Below, one piece after another: positions 52,522 to 60,563 of a DNA stretch of 64,000 nt. How positions within the stretch are numbered: the stretch's first letter is position 1; each line of letters starts with the position of its first letter. Position numbers and translations under genes: made by a program. The DNA is from Leucobacter sp. L43 (lineage in GTDB: Bacteria > Actinomycetota > Actinomycetes > Actinomycetales > Microbacteriaceae). Location of the stretch: positions 868,001 to 932,000 of the forward strand of contig NZ_JAENJG010000001.1 in NCBI RefSeq assembly GCF_016597785.1. The letters are read 5' to 3'. Under the pieces are notes generated by a model. The model ran no database searches. It was not told the DNA's origin and saw only the letters and a program-made list of their open reading frames with translations.

Positions 52522-53505
52522 CTAGCGTTTTCCTCTGCCTGATGCGGCGAGGCCGACTGCCGCGAGGATGATGAATCCGGTGACCATGTCCTTGAGCTGC
52601 GGGTTCAAGTTGAGCAGGTCGAACCCGTTGCCGATCATCGCGATGAGGAACACGCCTGCGACCGACCTCCAGACCGCGCCGACGCCGCCGTAAATGCTCG
52701 TACCGCCGAGAATCACGGCAGCGATGGCGCTCAATTCAAGACCGGCGCCCGCGAGGGGTTGACCCGAGGCGATGCGGGAGACCCCGATCGCGGCCGCGGT
52801 TCCCGCCGCGAGGCCGCTGATCACGAAGACGATGATGCGGGTGCGGTCGACGTGGATGCCGGAGAGTTCCGCGGCCTCAGCATTCCCGCCGACCGCGTAG
52901 ACCCGCCGACCGAAGACCGTGCGCGACAGGAGGAACCACAGCGCCGCAACGACCGCGATCATCACGAACACGGCGACGAAAATACCGCCGACACGGTCGC
53001 GACCGAGTGCCGTGAAGCCCGGGGTCGTCACCGTGATGAGGCTTCCACCGGTGATCAGCACCGCAAGCGTCGTGAAGATCATCGATGACGCAAGCGTCGC
53101 CAAGAACGAGTGCACCCGGAGCCGGGTGATGACCACCCCGTTGAATGCTCCGAGCACCAACCCGACGAGCGGCGCCGCGAGCAACGCGATCCACACGTTC
53201 CCGATCGAGACCGCGAGCCAGGCGGCGACCACCCCCGCGACGCTGTAGATCGCGCCGGTCGAGAGGTCGAAATTCCCTGAGATGATGACGAACGTGCCGG
53301 CGGCTGCGATGATGACGAGCGGCGCATTCTGGTTCAAGATGTTGACGATGTTGCCGAACGTGAAGAACGACGGCGAGAGGATCGCGAGCGCGATCAGCAC
53401 TGCGGCCAGCAGCAGCAGCACCGCGTATTCGATCGCGAGTTCCTTCAGCGAGAACTGCTTTCGGGCGCGGGTGCGCGTCGCTGTGGTGTTGGCGGCTTCG
53501 CTCAC
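52522..53505 (-). CDS. Ribose-type ABC transporter permease (RbsC family)
   Basis: This 327-residue membrane protein has about 10 helices. Family blocks are IISGNFDLSTGAIYSVAGVV, GVVITRLRVHSFLATLASSM, FGRRVYAVGGNAEAAELSGI and AIAAVILGGTSIYGGVGAV. It forms the channel of the importer with the neighbouring ATPase and binding protein. The GTG at 53505 overlaps the ATPase stop (GTGA). A single permease gene is present, so it probably acts as a homodimer. This transporter family carries sugars, nucleosides and other small polar compounds; context suggests a hydantoin-like substrate. Confidence 0.9.
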   Translation of the reverse strand: MSEAANTTATRTRARKQFSLKELAIEYAVLLLLAAVLIALAILSPSFFTFGNIVNILNQNAPLVIIAAAGTFVIISGNFDLSTGAIYSVAGVVAAWLAVSIGNVWIALLAAPLVGLVLGAFNGVVITRLRVHSFLATLASSMIFTTLAVLITGGSLITVTTPGFTALGRDRVGGIFVAVFVMIAVVAALWFLLSRTVFGRRVYAVGGNAEAAELSGIHVDRTRIIVFVISGLAAGTAAAIGVSRIASGQPLAGAGLELSAIAAVILGGTSIYGGVGAVWRSVAGVFLIAMIGNGFDLLNLNPQLKDMVTGFIILAAVGLAASGRGKR

Positions 53506-55040
53506 GCTGCCGTCTCCTCTCGGGGGGTCACATTGAACAGTCGGTAGAGCACATCCTCGACAGTCGTGTGCTCCGGGATGATCTCGTCGAACGTGCGCCC
53601 TCCCGACACCAGGTAGGCGCGATGGGCGAGTTCCATGATCTCCTCGTGCTCGGAGGAGATCAGCAGCACCGCGATGCCCTCGGCGGCGAGTCGGGCTACG
53701 AGATCGTAAATGGTGCGTTTCGCACCGACGTCGACGCCTCGCGTTGGCTCATCCAGGATGACGACGCGGGGCTGCGCCGCGAGCGCCTTGCCGAGCAGGG
53801 CCTTCTGCTGGTTGCCGCCCGAGAACCACGAAACGGGGAGCTCGATGTCGGGTGGCCGCATCTGCAATGATTCGGCGAGGTCCTTCGCGACGCGCTTCTC
53901 GGCGCCCCGCGTGACGATCCCGTACCGCGTGCGCGCGCTCAGGCTCGACAGCGCGATGTTCTCGCGCACGGAGCGCTGCAGCACCAGGCCGTCTTTGTGT
54001 CGGTCCTCCGAGACGAGCACGAGCCCCGCTTCGATCGATTCCCGGGGTGACCGCCCCGTCCAATCCCGGCCGCCGAGCTCCACGCTGCCGCCCGCCGTCT
54101 TGTCGACGCCGAACACGGCGCGCAGGCATTCGGTGCGACCGCTGCCGACCAGGCCGAGAAGGCCGACGATCTCGCCGGGGCGCACATCGAAGCTCATTGC
54201 CGCGCCTCCCGTCTCGGTGCGCAGGTCCCGAACGCGCAGTACTGGAGGGATCGACGCGGGAGGCGCTGCACCGCGCTCGGGGAACGCCTGCTCGAGCTCC
54301 CTTCCGAGCATCGAGGTGACGATGTCGTGCTTGACCACGGTACTGGCTTGCACGCTCTCGATGCGACGGCCATCGCGCATGACCGTGATGCGGTCGGCGA
54401 CTCCCAGCACGGAATCGAGGAAGTGGGAGACGTAGATCACGCCGCACCCGCGGTCGCGGAGCGCGCGCATCAGATTCTCCAACTGGGACATCTCATGCGC
54501 GGTGAGCGAGGAGGTCGGCTCGTCCATGACGATGATCCGCGCGTTGCGCGCGAGAGCGCGGAGAATCTCGACCTTCTGCTGATCTGCGATCCGCAGATCC
54601 CGCACTCGCATCCGCGGATCGAGCCCGAAGCCGGTCTCGGCGTCGAGCGAGGCGAATCGCTCGTTCAGGTTGCGACGCTCGATTCCGAAGCGATGCTGCT
54701 CCGCTCCGAGAAAGACGTTCTGAGCGACCGTGAGGTCGGGCACGAGGGCGAGCTCCTGCGCGATCATGGCGACGCCTTGCTTCTGCGCAATGGCTGGGTT
54801 CCACTTGTCGATGACTGAGCCGTTCACGACGACGGCGCCCGCGTCAGCGGCGTACACGCCGGCGATGATCTTGCCGAGCGTCGACTTCCCTGCGCCGTTC
54901 TCCCCGACGAACGCGTGGATCTCTCCGCCTCGGATCTCGAGCGAAACGTCGTCGAGCGCCTGGGTCGCGCCGAACCGCTTATCGACGCCCCGCAGCTCGA
55001 GGAGCACCTCCTGCGCGCGGTCGCGAGTCGCTTCAGCCAT
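53502..55040 (-). CDS. Ribose-type ABC transporter ATP-binding protein (RbsA family, two domains)
   Basis: This 512-residue duplicated ATPase has domain 1 with Walker A GENGAGKST (about 46-54) and Walker B IIVMDEPTSSLTAHE. Domain 2 has the altered Walker A VGSGRTE, signature SGGNQQK and Walker B VILDEPTRGVDVG. A degenerate second Walker A is normal for RbsA-type proteins. It powers import with the adjacent permease and binding protein. The ATG at 55040 overlaps the end of the binding-protein gene by 8 bases (ATGGCTGA). The GTGA overlap with the permease shows coupling on both sides. Confidence 0.93.
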   Translation of the reverse strand: MAEATRDRAQEVLLELRGVDKRFGATQALDDVSLEIRGGEIHAFVGENGAGKSTLGKIIAGVYAADAGAVVVNGSVIDKWNPAIAQKQGVAMIAQELALVPDLTVAQNVFLGAEQHRFGIERRNLNERFASLDAETGFGLDPRMRVRDLRIADQQKVEILRALARNARIIVMDEPTSSLTAHEMSQLENLMRALRDRGCGVIYVSHFLDSVLGVADRITVMRDGRRIESVQASTVVKHDIVTSMLGRELEQAFPERGAAPPASIPPVLRVRDLRTETGGAAMSFDVRPGEIVGLLGLVGSGRTECLRAVFGVDKTAGGSVELGGRDWTGRSPRESIEAGLVLVSEDRHKDGLVLQRSVRENIALSSLSARTRYGIVTRGAEKRVAKDLAESLQMRPPDIELPVSWFSGGNQQKALLGKALAAQPRVVILDEPTRGVDVGAKRTIYDLVARLAAEGIAVLLISSEHEEIMELAHRAYLVSGGRTFDEIIPEHTTVEDVLYRLFNVTPREETAA

Positions 55041-56058
55041 TCCACTCGCCCGTGTAATCGGGGGCTGCCTCGAGATCCTCGCGGGTCACGATCGGGCCCA
55101 TGTCGATGATCGAATCCGCGTCGATGACGCTCTCGACCGTCTCGCCGCGCAGGGCGTTGACGGCCTGCTCGAGGGCCGCCGACCCCATTGACACCGGAAA
55201 ATTGAGGAAGTCGTTCGTCCAGATACCATCGCGCACCGCTTGCACCGCTTCGACGGTGCCACCGCCTCCCGTCAGGAACACGGATGCCGGATCGATGCCC
55301 GCGTTCTCCAGCGCGATCTGCGCGCCCAGCGTCTGCTGATCGGCGTTGCTCAGAATTCCATTGATGTCCGAATTCGCCTGCAGCAGATTGCTGACGGCGG
55401 TGAGCGACTGGTCGCGATCGTACGCGCCCTCAACGGTGCCGACGATCTCGATGTTGTCGTGCTGCTCGAGTACGCCTTTCCACGCGTCGACGCGCTCGAT
55501 GTCGAGCGGCGAGTTCAAGAGGCCGGCGAGCAGGCCGATCTTGCACGGATCGATGTCGGCGCAGTAGTCGACGACGGTCTCAGCCTGCAGTTCAGCGCCG
55601 TTCGCCGGTGGGGAGGCGACGGTCGACACGACGCCTTCGACTTGGGGCTCCATCTCGTTGATGTCGGGACCGATGGGATTGAGCACGCTCACGACCGGAA
55701 GATCACTGCCGAGGGGAAATGCCGCATTGAGGGCGGGCCCGTCGTGCGGCACAACGACCACCGCATCGGCCTGACCGGTCGTCCCTGCATTCTGAAGCTG
55801 CGAGAGCTGCGTATTCGCGTCGAACTGACCGTCTTGTATCTTCGTGTCGATGGTGATGCCGAGTTCGTCGGACAGCTCGGCCGCGCGTTGCTCGATGCCC
55901 TCGTACACCGCCTGGTTGTAGCCGTTCTGCGAGGACGAGGCGAGGAACACGATCGAGTAGCTGTCGCTGCTCGCACCGGAGTCGGCGCTGCAGGCGACGA
56001 GGGACGCGCCGAGGGCGAGCACTCCGGCGCCGGCCACGATTCGGGAGAGGTGCATCAT
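55033..56058 (-). CDS. Sugar-type ABC transporter substrate-binding lipoprotein
   Basis: This 341-residue protein has a lipoprotein signal ending LVAC (Cys23), followed by a two-lobed periplasmic-binding fold of the ribose/LacI type: FLASSSQNGYNQAVYEGIEQ, ADAVVVVPHDGPALNAAF, NGILSNADQQTLGAQIALEN, FLTGGGGTVEAVQAV. It should capture the solute outside the membrane for the RbsA/RbsC-like proteins. The ATG pair at 56058/56055 precedes the signal. The gene follows a small ABM-domain gene by 49 bp. The ligand is unknown, but the operon encodes a hydantoinase. Confidence 0.9.
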   Translation of the reverse strand: MMHLSRIVAGAGVLALGASLVACSADSGASSDSYSIVFLASSSQNGYNQAVYEGIEQRAAELSDELGITIDTKIQDGQFDANTQLSQLQNAGTTGQADAVVVVPHDGPALNAAFPLGSDLPVVSVLNPIGPDINEMEPQVEGVVSTVASPPANGAELQAETVVDYCADIDPCKIGLLAGLLNSPLDIERVDAWKGVLEQHDNIEIVGTVEGAYDRDQSLTAVSNLLQANSDINGILSNADQQTLGAQIALENAGIDPASVFLTGGGGTVEAVQAVRDGIWTNDFLNFPVSMGSAALEQAVNALRGETVESVIDADSIIDMGPIVTREDLEAAPDYTGEWNG

Positions 56059-56107
56059 TGCAATCTGCTTTCTTCAGTGGGTCGGGTGGTAGGGGGCGGA
56101 AGAGGAA

Positions 56108-56470
56108 CTACTCGTCCGTGAACGACTCGCTCCCGACGCCGTGATCGACGCGGTAGAGCTTCGCGACACCGACCTCGGCACCTTCCAGGAGTTCCGGGAG
56201 CTGCGGGACGCGCTTGCCGCGCTCGGGGTGATCGATCCACTCCTGATAGGCCGCTGCATCTGGCCAGAGGGCGCTGACGATGATCTCGCCACTGCCGTCG
56301 ATCGCGACGGAGATCTCCGAGCAGATCGCTCGTGTGAGGTCCAGCGACTGCTGCAGAATCTCCTGCGCTCGGTAGAGGCGCACGATCTCTTCCGAGCGGC
56401 CGGTGCGGGGTTGCAGAGTGAGGATGCTTCGAATCATGTGGTGAACTCGTACTCCGTCGTCGTCGTTCAT
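56108..56470 (-). CDS. Small ABM-like (antibiotic biosynthesis monooxygenase fold) protein
   Basis: This 120-residue protein fits the dimeric ferredoxin-like ABM/stress-response barrel fold: MIRSILTLQPRTGRSEEIVR, then SALWPDAAAYQEWIDHPERG near 65-85. Such proteins include quinol or heme monooxygenases and many with no known reaction. It is the first gene of the leftward ABC/hydantoinase operon. The start at the ATG at 56470 is weakly supported: the nearest AGGAG lies 14 bases away and can pair with CTCCT between it and the ATG. The internal ATG near 56437 (MIRSIL) is an alternative matching the domain start. Confidence 0.68.
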   Translation of the reverse strand: MNDDDGVRVHHMIRSILTLQPRTGRSEEIVRLYRAQEILQQSLDLTRAICSEISVAIDGSGEIIVSALWPDAAAYQEWIDHPERGKRVPQLPELLEGAEVGVAKLYRVDHGVGSESFTDE

Positions 56471-56524
56471 GGAGGAGGGGGCTCCTGATTTCCAGCGATA
56501 ACCTACTCCGGCGGCGCGCGCAGA

Positions 56525-56545
56525 GATTGTGCATCATGCACAATC
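56525..56545. promoter_or_regulatory. 21-bp perfect palindrome, candidate PucR operator
   Basis: GATTGTGCAT-C-ATGCACAATC is perfectly symmetric. It lies in the 98-bp gap between the ABM-ABC-hydantoinase operon (leftward) and the HyuA-like/DUF917/PucR operon (rightward), 24 bases before the latter's first codon. The PucR protein encoded three genes downstream is the most likely binder. Confidence 0.7.
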
Positions 56546-56568
56546 CAGACGGCGCGTAGAATGCAGAA

Positions 56569-57882
56569 ATGCGAATTGGCATGGCGGCCACCGCCAGTGG
56601 CACGACTGGAATCCTGATCGACGACCGGGGAAAGATCCACGAGGAGCGCGTCGAGCAGCGGGGAGCGGAACTTTCCGAGATGGTGTCCGACATTCTCCGG
56701 CGGTTGAAACGCCGGGCGGCGAGTCCCGGCACGAATCCGATTCCACAGGCGATCACCATCGATGTGAGCGACGCGCTCACACCGAACCGCTCTGCGTCAT
56801 TCATCGTCGTCCGCATCGCCCCTCGGCCTCCGGTCGATGCGGGCCATGAACTCTCGGACTCCGCCGAGAACAGGTATCGCACGCGGATCGTCCATGTCTC
56901 AGGAGGACATACGATCCTCGGAGACGAACTCGTCCCGCTCGATACCGCCGCTCTGATACGGATCGCTCGTTCAGCCGGGCGGGCGCCCAACTACGTCATC
57001 TCGGGCGTCGGGTCGCTCGTGAACCCGTCCCACGAACAGACCGCCGGACGCATCCTCCTCGAGCACTCCGAGCCGGCGAGCATTGAGTTCTCTCATCGCT
57101 TCTCGAGCAGCGCCATCGCCGTACGCGAACGAACCGCCGTGCTCAACAGTGCACTCACTCCCGGAGCGGCAGCTCTCGGCACCTCACTGGTGCTCGCGGT
57201 TGAAGCTGCGGCGCCGTTGTCACGCCTCTACGTCACCACGAACGACGGCGGATCGACGACGATCGCGCAACTCTCAGAGGCGCCCATCCATGCACTGCAC
57301 GCCGGGCGCTCAACGGAGCTCATCGGGGCCGCCGCACTGTGCGGCATCGACGATGGTGCTCTGATCGTCGATGACGGAACTGCGCCATTCTTCGGCGAGA
57401 TCATCGATGGAGTTCCGACCGTCGTCCCCACGCACCGCGCCTCCGGTCCTGCGGTCTCCACCCAGGCCGCCAATGTGAGAGGTGTCACTGATATCGAGTT
57501 GCACGGTGGCGCCGACCGACCACTCCTCGTGACCCACGGCGCCGGCGGACCGAGCCCACTCGGCCTCTCCGCCCACTCCCACGCGGACCACAGTCTTCGT
57601 GCACTCGGAGCAGCGTGCGCCCCGCTCTCCGAGTGGGCCAACCGCGTGGTCGATGTCAGCAACGCGACCGAGATGGAGCAGGCGCTCGCGAACGCCCGCG
57701 CCCGTGTGGAAGCGCGGCTCGTATCCCTCGGTGCAGTTCCCGCGAGCATCCGCATTCCCGAATCCAGAGTGATCGCGACGGCCTACCAGCATCCGCGCGT
57801 GGTGACCGTGCGGGTGCGCGGCATCGCCGGCGAGAGCACGGGCTCCATTCTGACGGGAGGTGCAGCGCGTGCGCCTCGATGA
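56569..57882 (+). CDS. Divergent HyuA-like hydantoinase/oxoprolinase-family protein
   Basis: This 437-residue protein resembles the HyuA N-terminal fold but is shorter and degenerate. The first nucleotide loop reads MAATASGTTGILIDD instead of the usual DVGGTFTD. Later blocks SGVGSLVNPSHEQTAGRILL, SRLYVTTNDGGSTTIAQL and GAAALCGIDDGALIVDDGT resemble the sugar-kinase-like core. It may be inactive as an ATPase or have another substrate. The ATG at 56569 lies 24 bases after the operator palindrome. The next gene overlaps its end by 14 bases. Such proteins commonly accompany DUF917 genes. Confidence 0.7.
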   Translation: MRIGMAATASGTTGILIDDRGKIHEERVEQRGAELSEMVSDILRRLKRRAASPGTNPIPQAITIDVSDALTPNRSASFIVVRIAPRPPVDAGHELSDSAENRYRTRIVHVSGGHTILGDELVPLDTAALIRIARSAGRAPNYVISGVGSLVNPSHEQTAGRILLEHSEPASIEFSHRFSSSAIAVRERTAVLNSALTPGAAALGTSLVLAVEAAAPLSRLYVTTNDGGSTTIAQLSEAPIHALHAGRSTELIGAAALCGIDDGALIVDDGTAPFFGEIIDGVPTVVPTHRASGPAVSTQAANVRGVTDIELHGGADRPLLVTHGAGGPSPLGLSAHSHADHSLRALGAACAPLSEWANRVVDVSNATEMEQALANARARVEARLVSLGAVPASIRIPESRVIATAYQHPRVVTVRVRGIAGESTGSILTGGAARAPR

Positions 57883-58945
57883 GCAGGATGTCTCCCACCT
57901 GCGTGCCGGCGCCCTCTTCCTCGGCTGCGCTGCCGACCACGACTGGTGCACCGAGCAGATGGATCGCACGATCGCGCACATGCGCTCGCACGAGACCGAG
58001 GCGGAACTCAGATCGGTGGAGACATTCGAGAACGACGATCTGATCATCGCACTCGGCTTCGTCAACAGCGGGCTCCCGCTCTCTGATCTCAGACCGGTCG
58101 GGGACGAATTCCTGACGAGCCTCGCACTCGTCGAGCGTGCGTTCGGACGAGAGGCCGCCGGCTTCATCCCGCTCGCGGCCGCGAACATCAACTCACTCGT
58201 TCCCGTCCTGACGTCGCTGCAGACCGGGCGACCCGTAGTGGACGCGGATCCGATGGGTCGCGTGTTCCCGTTGCTCTACCAATCGGTGTTCACATTGGAA
58301 GGCCTGTCTGCTGGACCGATCGGTGCAACGGGTCCGGCCGGGGATTCGGCATTGCTCGAGGTGTCGGACACTCGTCGGGCCGAGCGACTCGTGCGTGCAC
58401 TGGCCGGAGAGTTCGGCGGATGGGCGGCGACCGCGCTGTACCCGATGACGGCAGGAACACTCGCCAGGGCCGGCATTCTGGGAAGCGTGTCACGGATGAT
58501 ACGCATCGGAGCGGTACTGCAAGCTGCACAGCCGACGGCGGCGAAGCACGCTGCGCTGAGACGAAGCGAGGGGGTGAGGCGCATCATCCGGGCACGGGTC
58601 GCAGATGTCGCTGGCCTGTCGCGTCCGGCTCCGCCCGGCCAGCCCGACATGCCGTCGAGCGTCGTCTTCATCGAGGAGACGAGCGGGCGCATCGTGCAGA
58701 TGGAGATTCAGAACGAGTTGCTCATGGTCATGGTCGACGGCGCCGTCGTCGCGGTGATGCCCGACATCATCACGATGCTCAGGCCCGAGGATGCGAGTGT
58801 CGCGGGATTGGACGACCTCTGGGTCGGCAACACGCTCGACATCGTCGTTCTCCCCGGCGCACCGCAGTGGTACACGCCCGCCGGGATCGACCTCGTCGGA
58901 CCGGACGCGCTGCACCTGTGGCTGCGGGCGCGAGGAGGAAGATGA
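57869..58945 (+). CDS. DUF917 / S-methyl-thiohydantoin desulfurase family protein
   Basis: This 358-residue protein has the DUF917 pattern: LDEQDVSHLRAGALFLGCAA near the start, then RPVGDEFLTSLALVERAFGR, AANINSLVPVLTSLQTGRPV and VDADPMGRVFPLLYQ. The C-terminal domain carries MPDIITMLRPEDA. The family has been associated with removal of sulfur from S-methyl-thiohydantoins during breakdown of ergothioneine-type compounds, giving a hydantoin. This fits the HyuA/B genes in the divergent operon. The GTG at 57869 has GGGAGG 8 bases upstream; a GTG at 57860 is less likely. Specific chemistry here is inferred. Confidence 0.78.
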   Translation: MRLDEQDVSHLRAGALFLGCAADHDWCTEQMDRTIAHMRSHETEAELRSVETFENDDLIIALGFVNSGLPLSDLRPVGDEFLTSLALVERAFGREAAGFIPLAAANINSLVPVLTSLQTGRPVVDADPMGRVFPLLYQSVFTLEGLSAGPIGATGPAGDSALLEVSDTRRAERLVRALAGEFGGWAATALYPMTAGTLARAGILGSVSRMIRIGAVLQAAQPTAAKHAALRRSEGVRRIIRARVADVAGLSRPAPPGQPDMPSSVVFIEETSGRIVQMEIQNELLMVMVDGAVVAVMPDIITMLRPEDASVAGLDDLWVGNTLDIVVLPGAPQWYTPAGIDLVGPDALHLWLRARGGR

Positions 58946-60423
58946 TGCGACCGAACTCGCACGGGCTCGTCGAGCTCCGCGACCTCGCAGAGTCTTCGGA
59001 CTTCGAAGATCTCGTCACCCTGCACCTCGCCGACCCGCGCAGCCCGGTGCGCGAGCTCGCACTGGTCACCGACATCGAGGAGATGACGTCGGTGGGACCG
59101 GACACGCTGATCATGCTGACTCAGGAGGTGGCGCGCGGCGGATGGATGATCTCGGCGGCACTCCGCTACGCCTGGGAACGCCGAGCCTGCGCCCTCATCG
59201 TGCCGCACCAGGCGTTCACCGGGAGTGTCATCGATCTGGCGGAGCGTCTGGGTGTCTCACTGTTCACCACCGACATCGACATCCGCACCCTGGCCATCAG
59301 AACGGCGATCCACGTCGGGGTCGCGCGAGCCGATTCTCTGGCTCGATTGCACCGCTTCGCGACGAGAGTCTCCCTCTCAGCTGACATTCCTGCAGCCCTG
59401 GCGACGATCTCTGCGGAGCTGGAGGGCGCTCGCGTCGCTGTCCGTCTGGACGGGGGCGCAGTCCGATTCAGCACACCGGCCGAGCCGCACCCTCATCCCG
59501 GGAGTACCCGGGTGTGCGTTCCGCTCTCATCTCGGCCCCGCCCCGACCACCTCGTCGCGGAGACGCAGGACCCCGAGCGGATGCGAGCCGAGCAGGTGCT
59601 CGCGGCGGCCTCGCCGACGATTCGCGCGCTTCTGGCTGAAGAGCGCTTGAGTGAAACCGAGGCCTCGCTGCCGACGCTCTCGGTCGCGGCCCTGACCGGT
59701 CTCATCACCCCCGGCGGCGCGATCGACTCCGTCGGGAGTGACGTCGCGGCCGAGTTGGGATGGTCGATCGACGGCGATTATTTCGTGGTGTTCTTCGCCT
59801 CATCGTCTCAGGGCCGGATGGGCGCTGCAGTGCGTCAATTGTGGAACGACGTGTTCGGGCAACTCCCGCTCGCACGGATCGAGGACGGTTGGTTCGGCTT
59901 CGTTCCGAGCTCGGATGAGCATTCGCGCAGTGGCTTCGTCGCTGAGCTCCGATCGCACAGGCTGCGCCTGCAGGCGTTCGACCTCGCCGCAGGCGTGTCG
60001 GACGTGCTGACGGACATCGAGCATGCGGCACGTGGGCTTCGCGAGGCGTCGCTTGCGGCACGTCTGGCCACGAACGAGGCGCTCTCGGTTCCTGCGATCG
60101 TGGAGTTCTCAGAGATCACGGCGGAAATTCTCCCGCGGGTGCTGCCGGGTCCTCTCGCGGCGCAACTCGCCAGCACGTTGCTCCCCGACCTTCTCGCCGA
60201 TCCCGCGACGAATGAGCTCGTCGATGCTGTGCTGGCGTACTTGGATCACCGCGGCTCGGTCTCGTCTGCGGCCGAACGCCTCGGAGTCCATCGCAACACA
60301 CTGCAGGCACGGTTGGCGCGCGCCCAGCAGACGGGCGTGTCGCTTTCGGATCCGCAGTCGGTACTGCCGATGCACCTGCTCCTCGCGGCCCTGAAGCGCA
60401 CCCGGGGCCGCCCAGCGGACTGA
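58945..60423 (+). CDS. PucR-family transcriptional regulator
   Basis: This 492-residue regulator has an N-terminal PucR sensor domain (about 15-125: LHLADPRSPVRELALVTDIE, TLIMLTQEVARGGWMISAAL). A GGDEF-like middle region follows (about 265-380), then a C-terminal PucR helix-turn-helix (AYLDHRGSVSSAAERLGVHR then NTLQARLARAQQ). PucR proteins control purine, allantoin and related nitrogen-ring catabolism. The start at the ATG at 58945 overlaps the DUF917 stop by one base, with AGGAGG 6 bases upstream; the ATG at 58942 adds one Met. It probably controls both divergent operons through the 21-bp palindrome. Confidence 0.88.
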   Translation: MRPNSHGLVELRDLAESSDFEDLVTLHLADPRSPVRELALVTDIEEMTSVGPDTLIMLTQEVARGGWMISAALRYAWERRACALIVPHQAFTGSVIDLAERLGVSLFTTDIDIRTLAIRTAIHVGVARADSLARLHRFATRVSLSADIPAALATISAELEGARVAVRLDGGAVRFSTPAEPHPHPGSTRVCVPLSSRPRPDHLVAETQDPERMRAEQVLAAASPTIRALLAEERLSETEASLPTLSVAALTGLITPGGAIDSVGSDVAAELGWSIDGDYFVVFFASSSQGRMGAAVRQLWNDVFGQLPLARIEDGWFGFVPSSDEHSRSGFVAELRSHRLRLQAFDLAAGVSDVLTDIEHAARGLREASLAARLATNEALSVPAIVEFSEITAEILPRVLPGPLAAQLASTLLPDLLADPATNELVDAVLAYLDHRGSVSSAAERLGVHRNTLQARLARAQQTGVSLSDPQSVLPMHLLLAALKRTRGRPAD

Positions 60424-60484
60424 GCCGCTTCCGCATGCAGGCCGATGATCCGCCCACCGGCTCCACCCCCGGCGGAAATCGCAG

Positions 60485-60538
60485 TTGACGGACCCGCCCC
60501 CGAGCGTGGTACCGTGTGCAATGTCACACTGCAGTGAC
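60485..60538 (+). promoter_or_regulatory. Promoter with overlapping inverted repeats before the hydroxyproline-type operon
   Basis: TTGACG (60485-60490) and TACCGT (60510-60515) are 19 bases apart. Overlapping the -10 is GTGTG-N6-CACAC (60514-60529), followed by the palindrome CACTGCAGTG (60527-60536). Binding there would block transcription. The GntR regulator at the end of the operon is the likely binder. Confidence 0.5.
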
Positions 60539-60563
60539 TCGATCGCAGCCCGAAAGGACCCCC

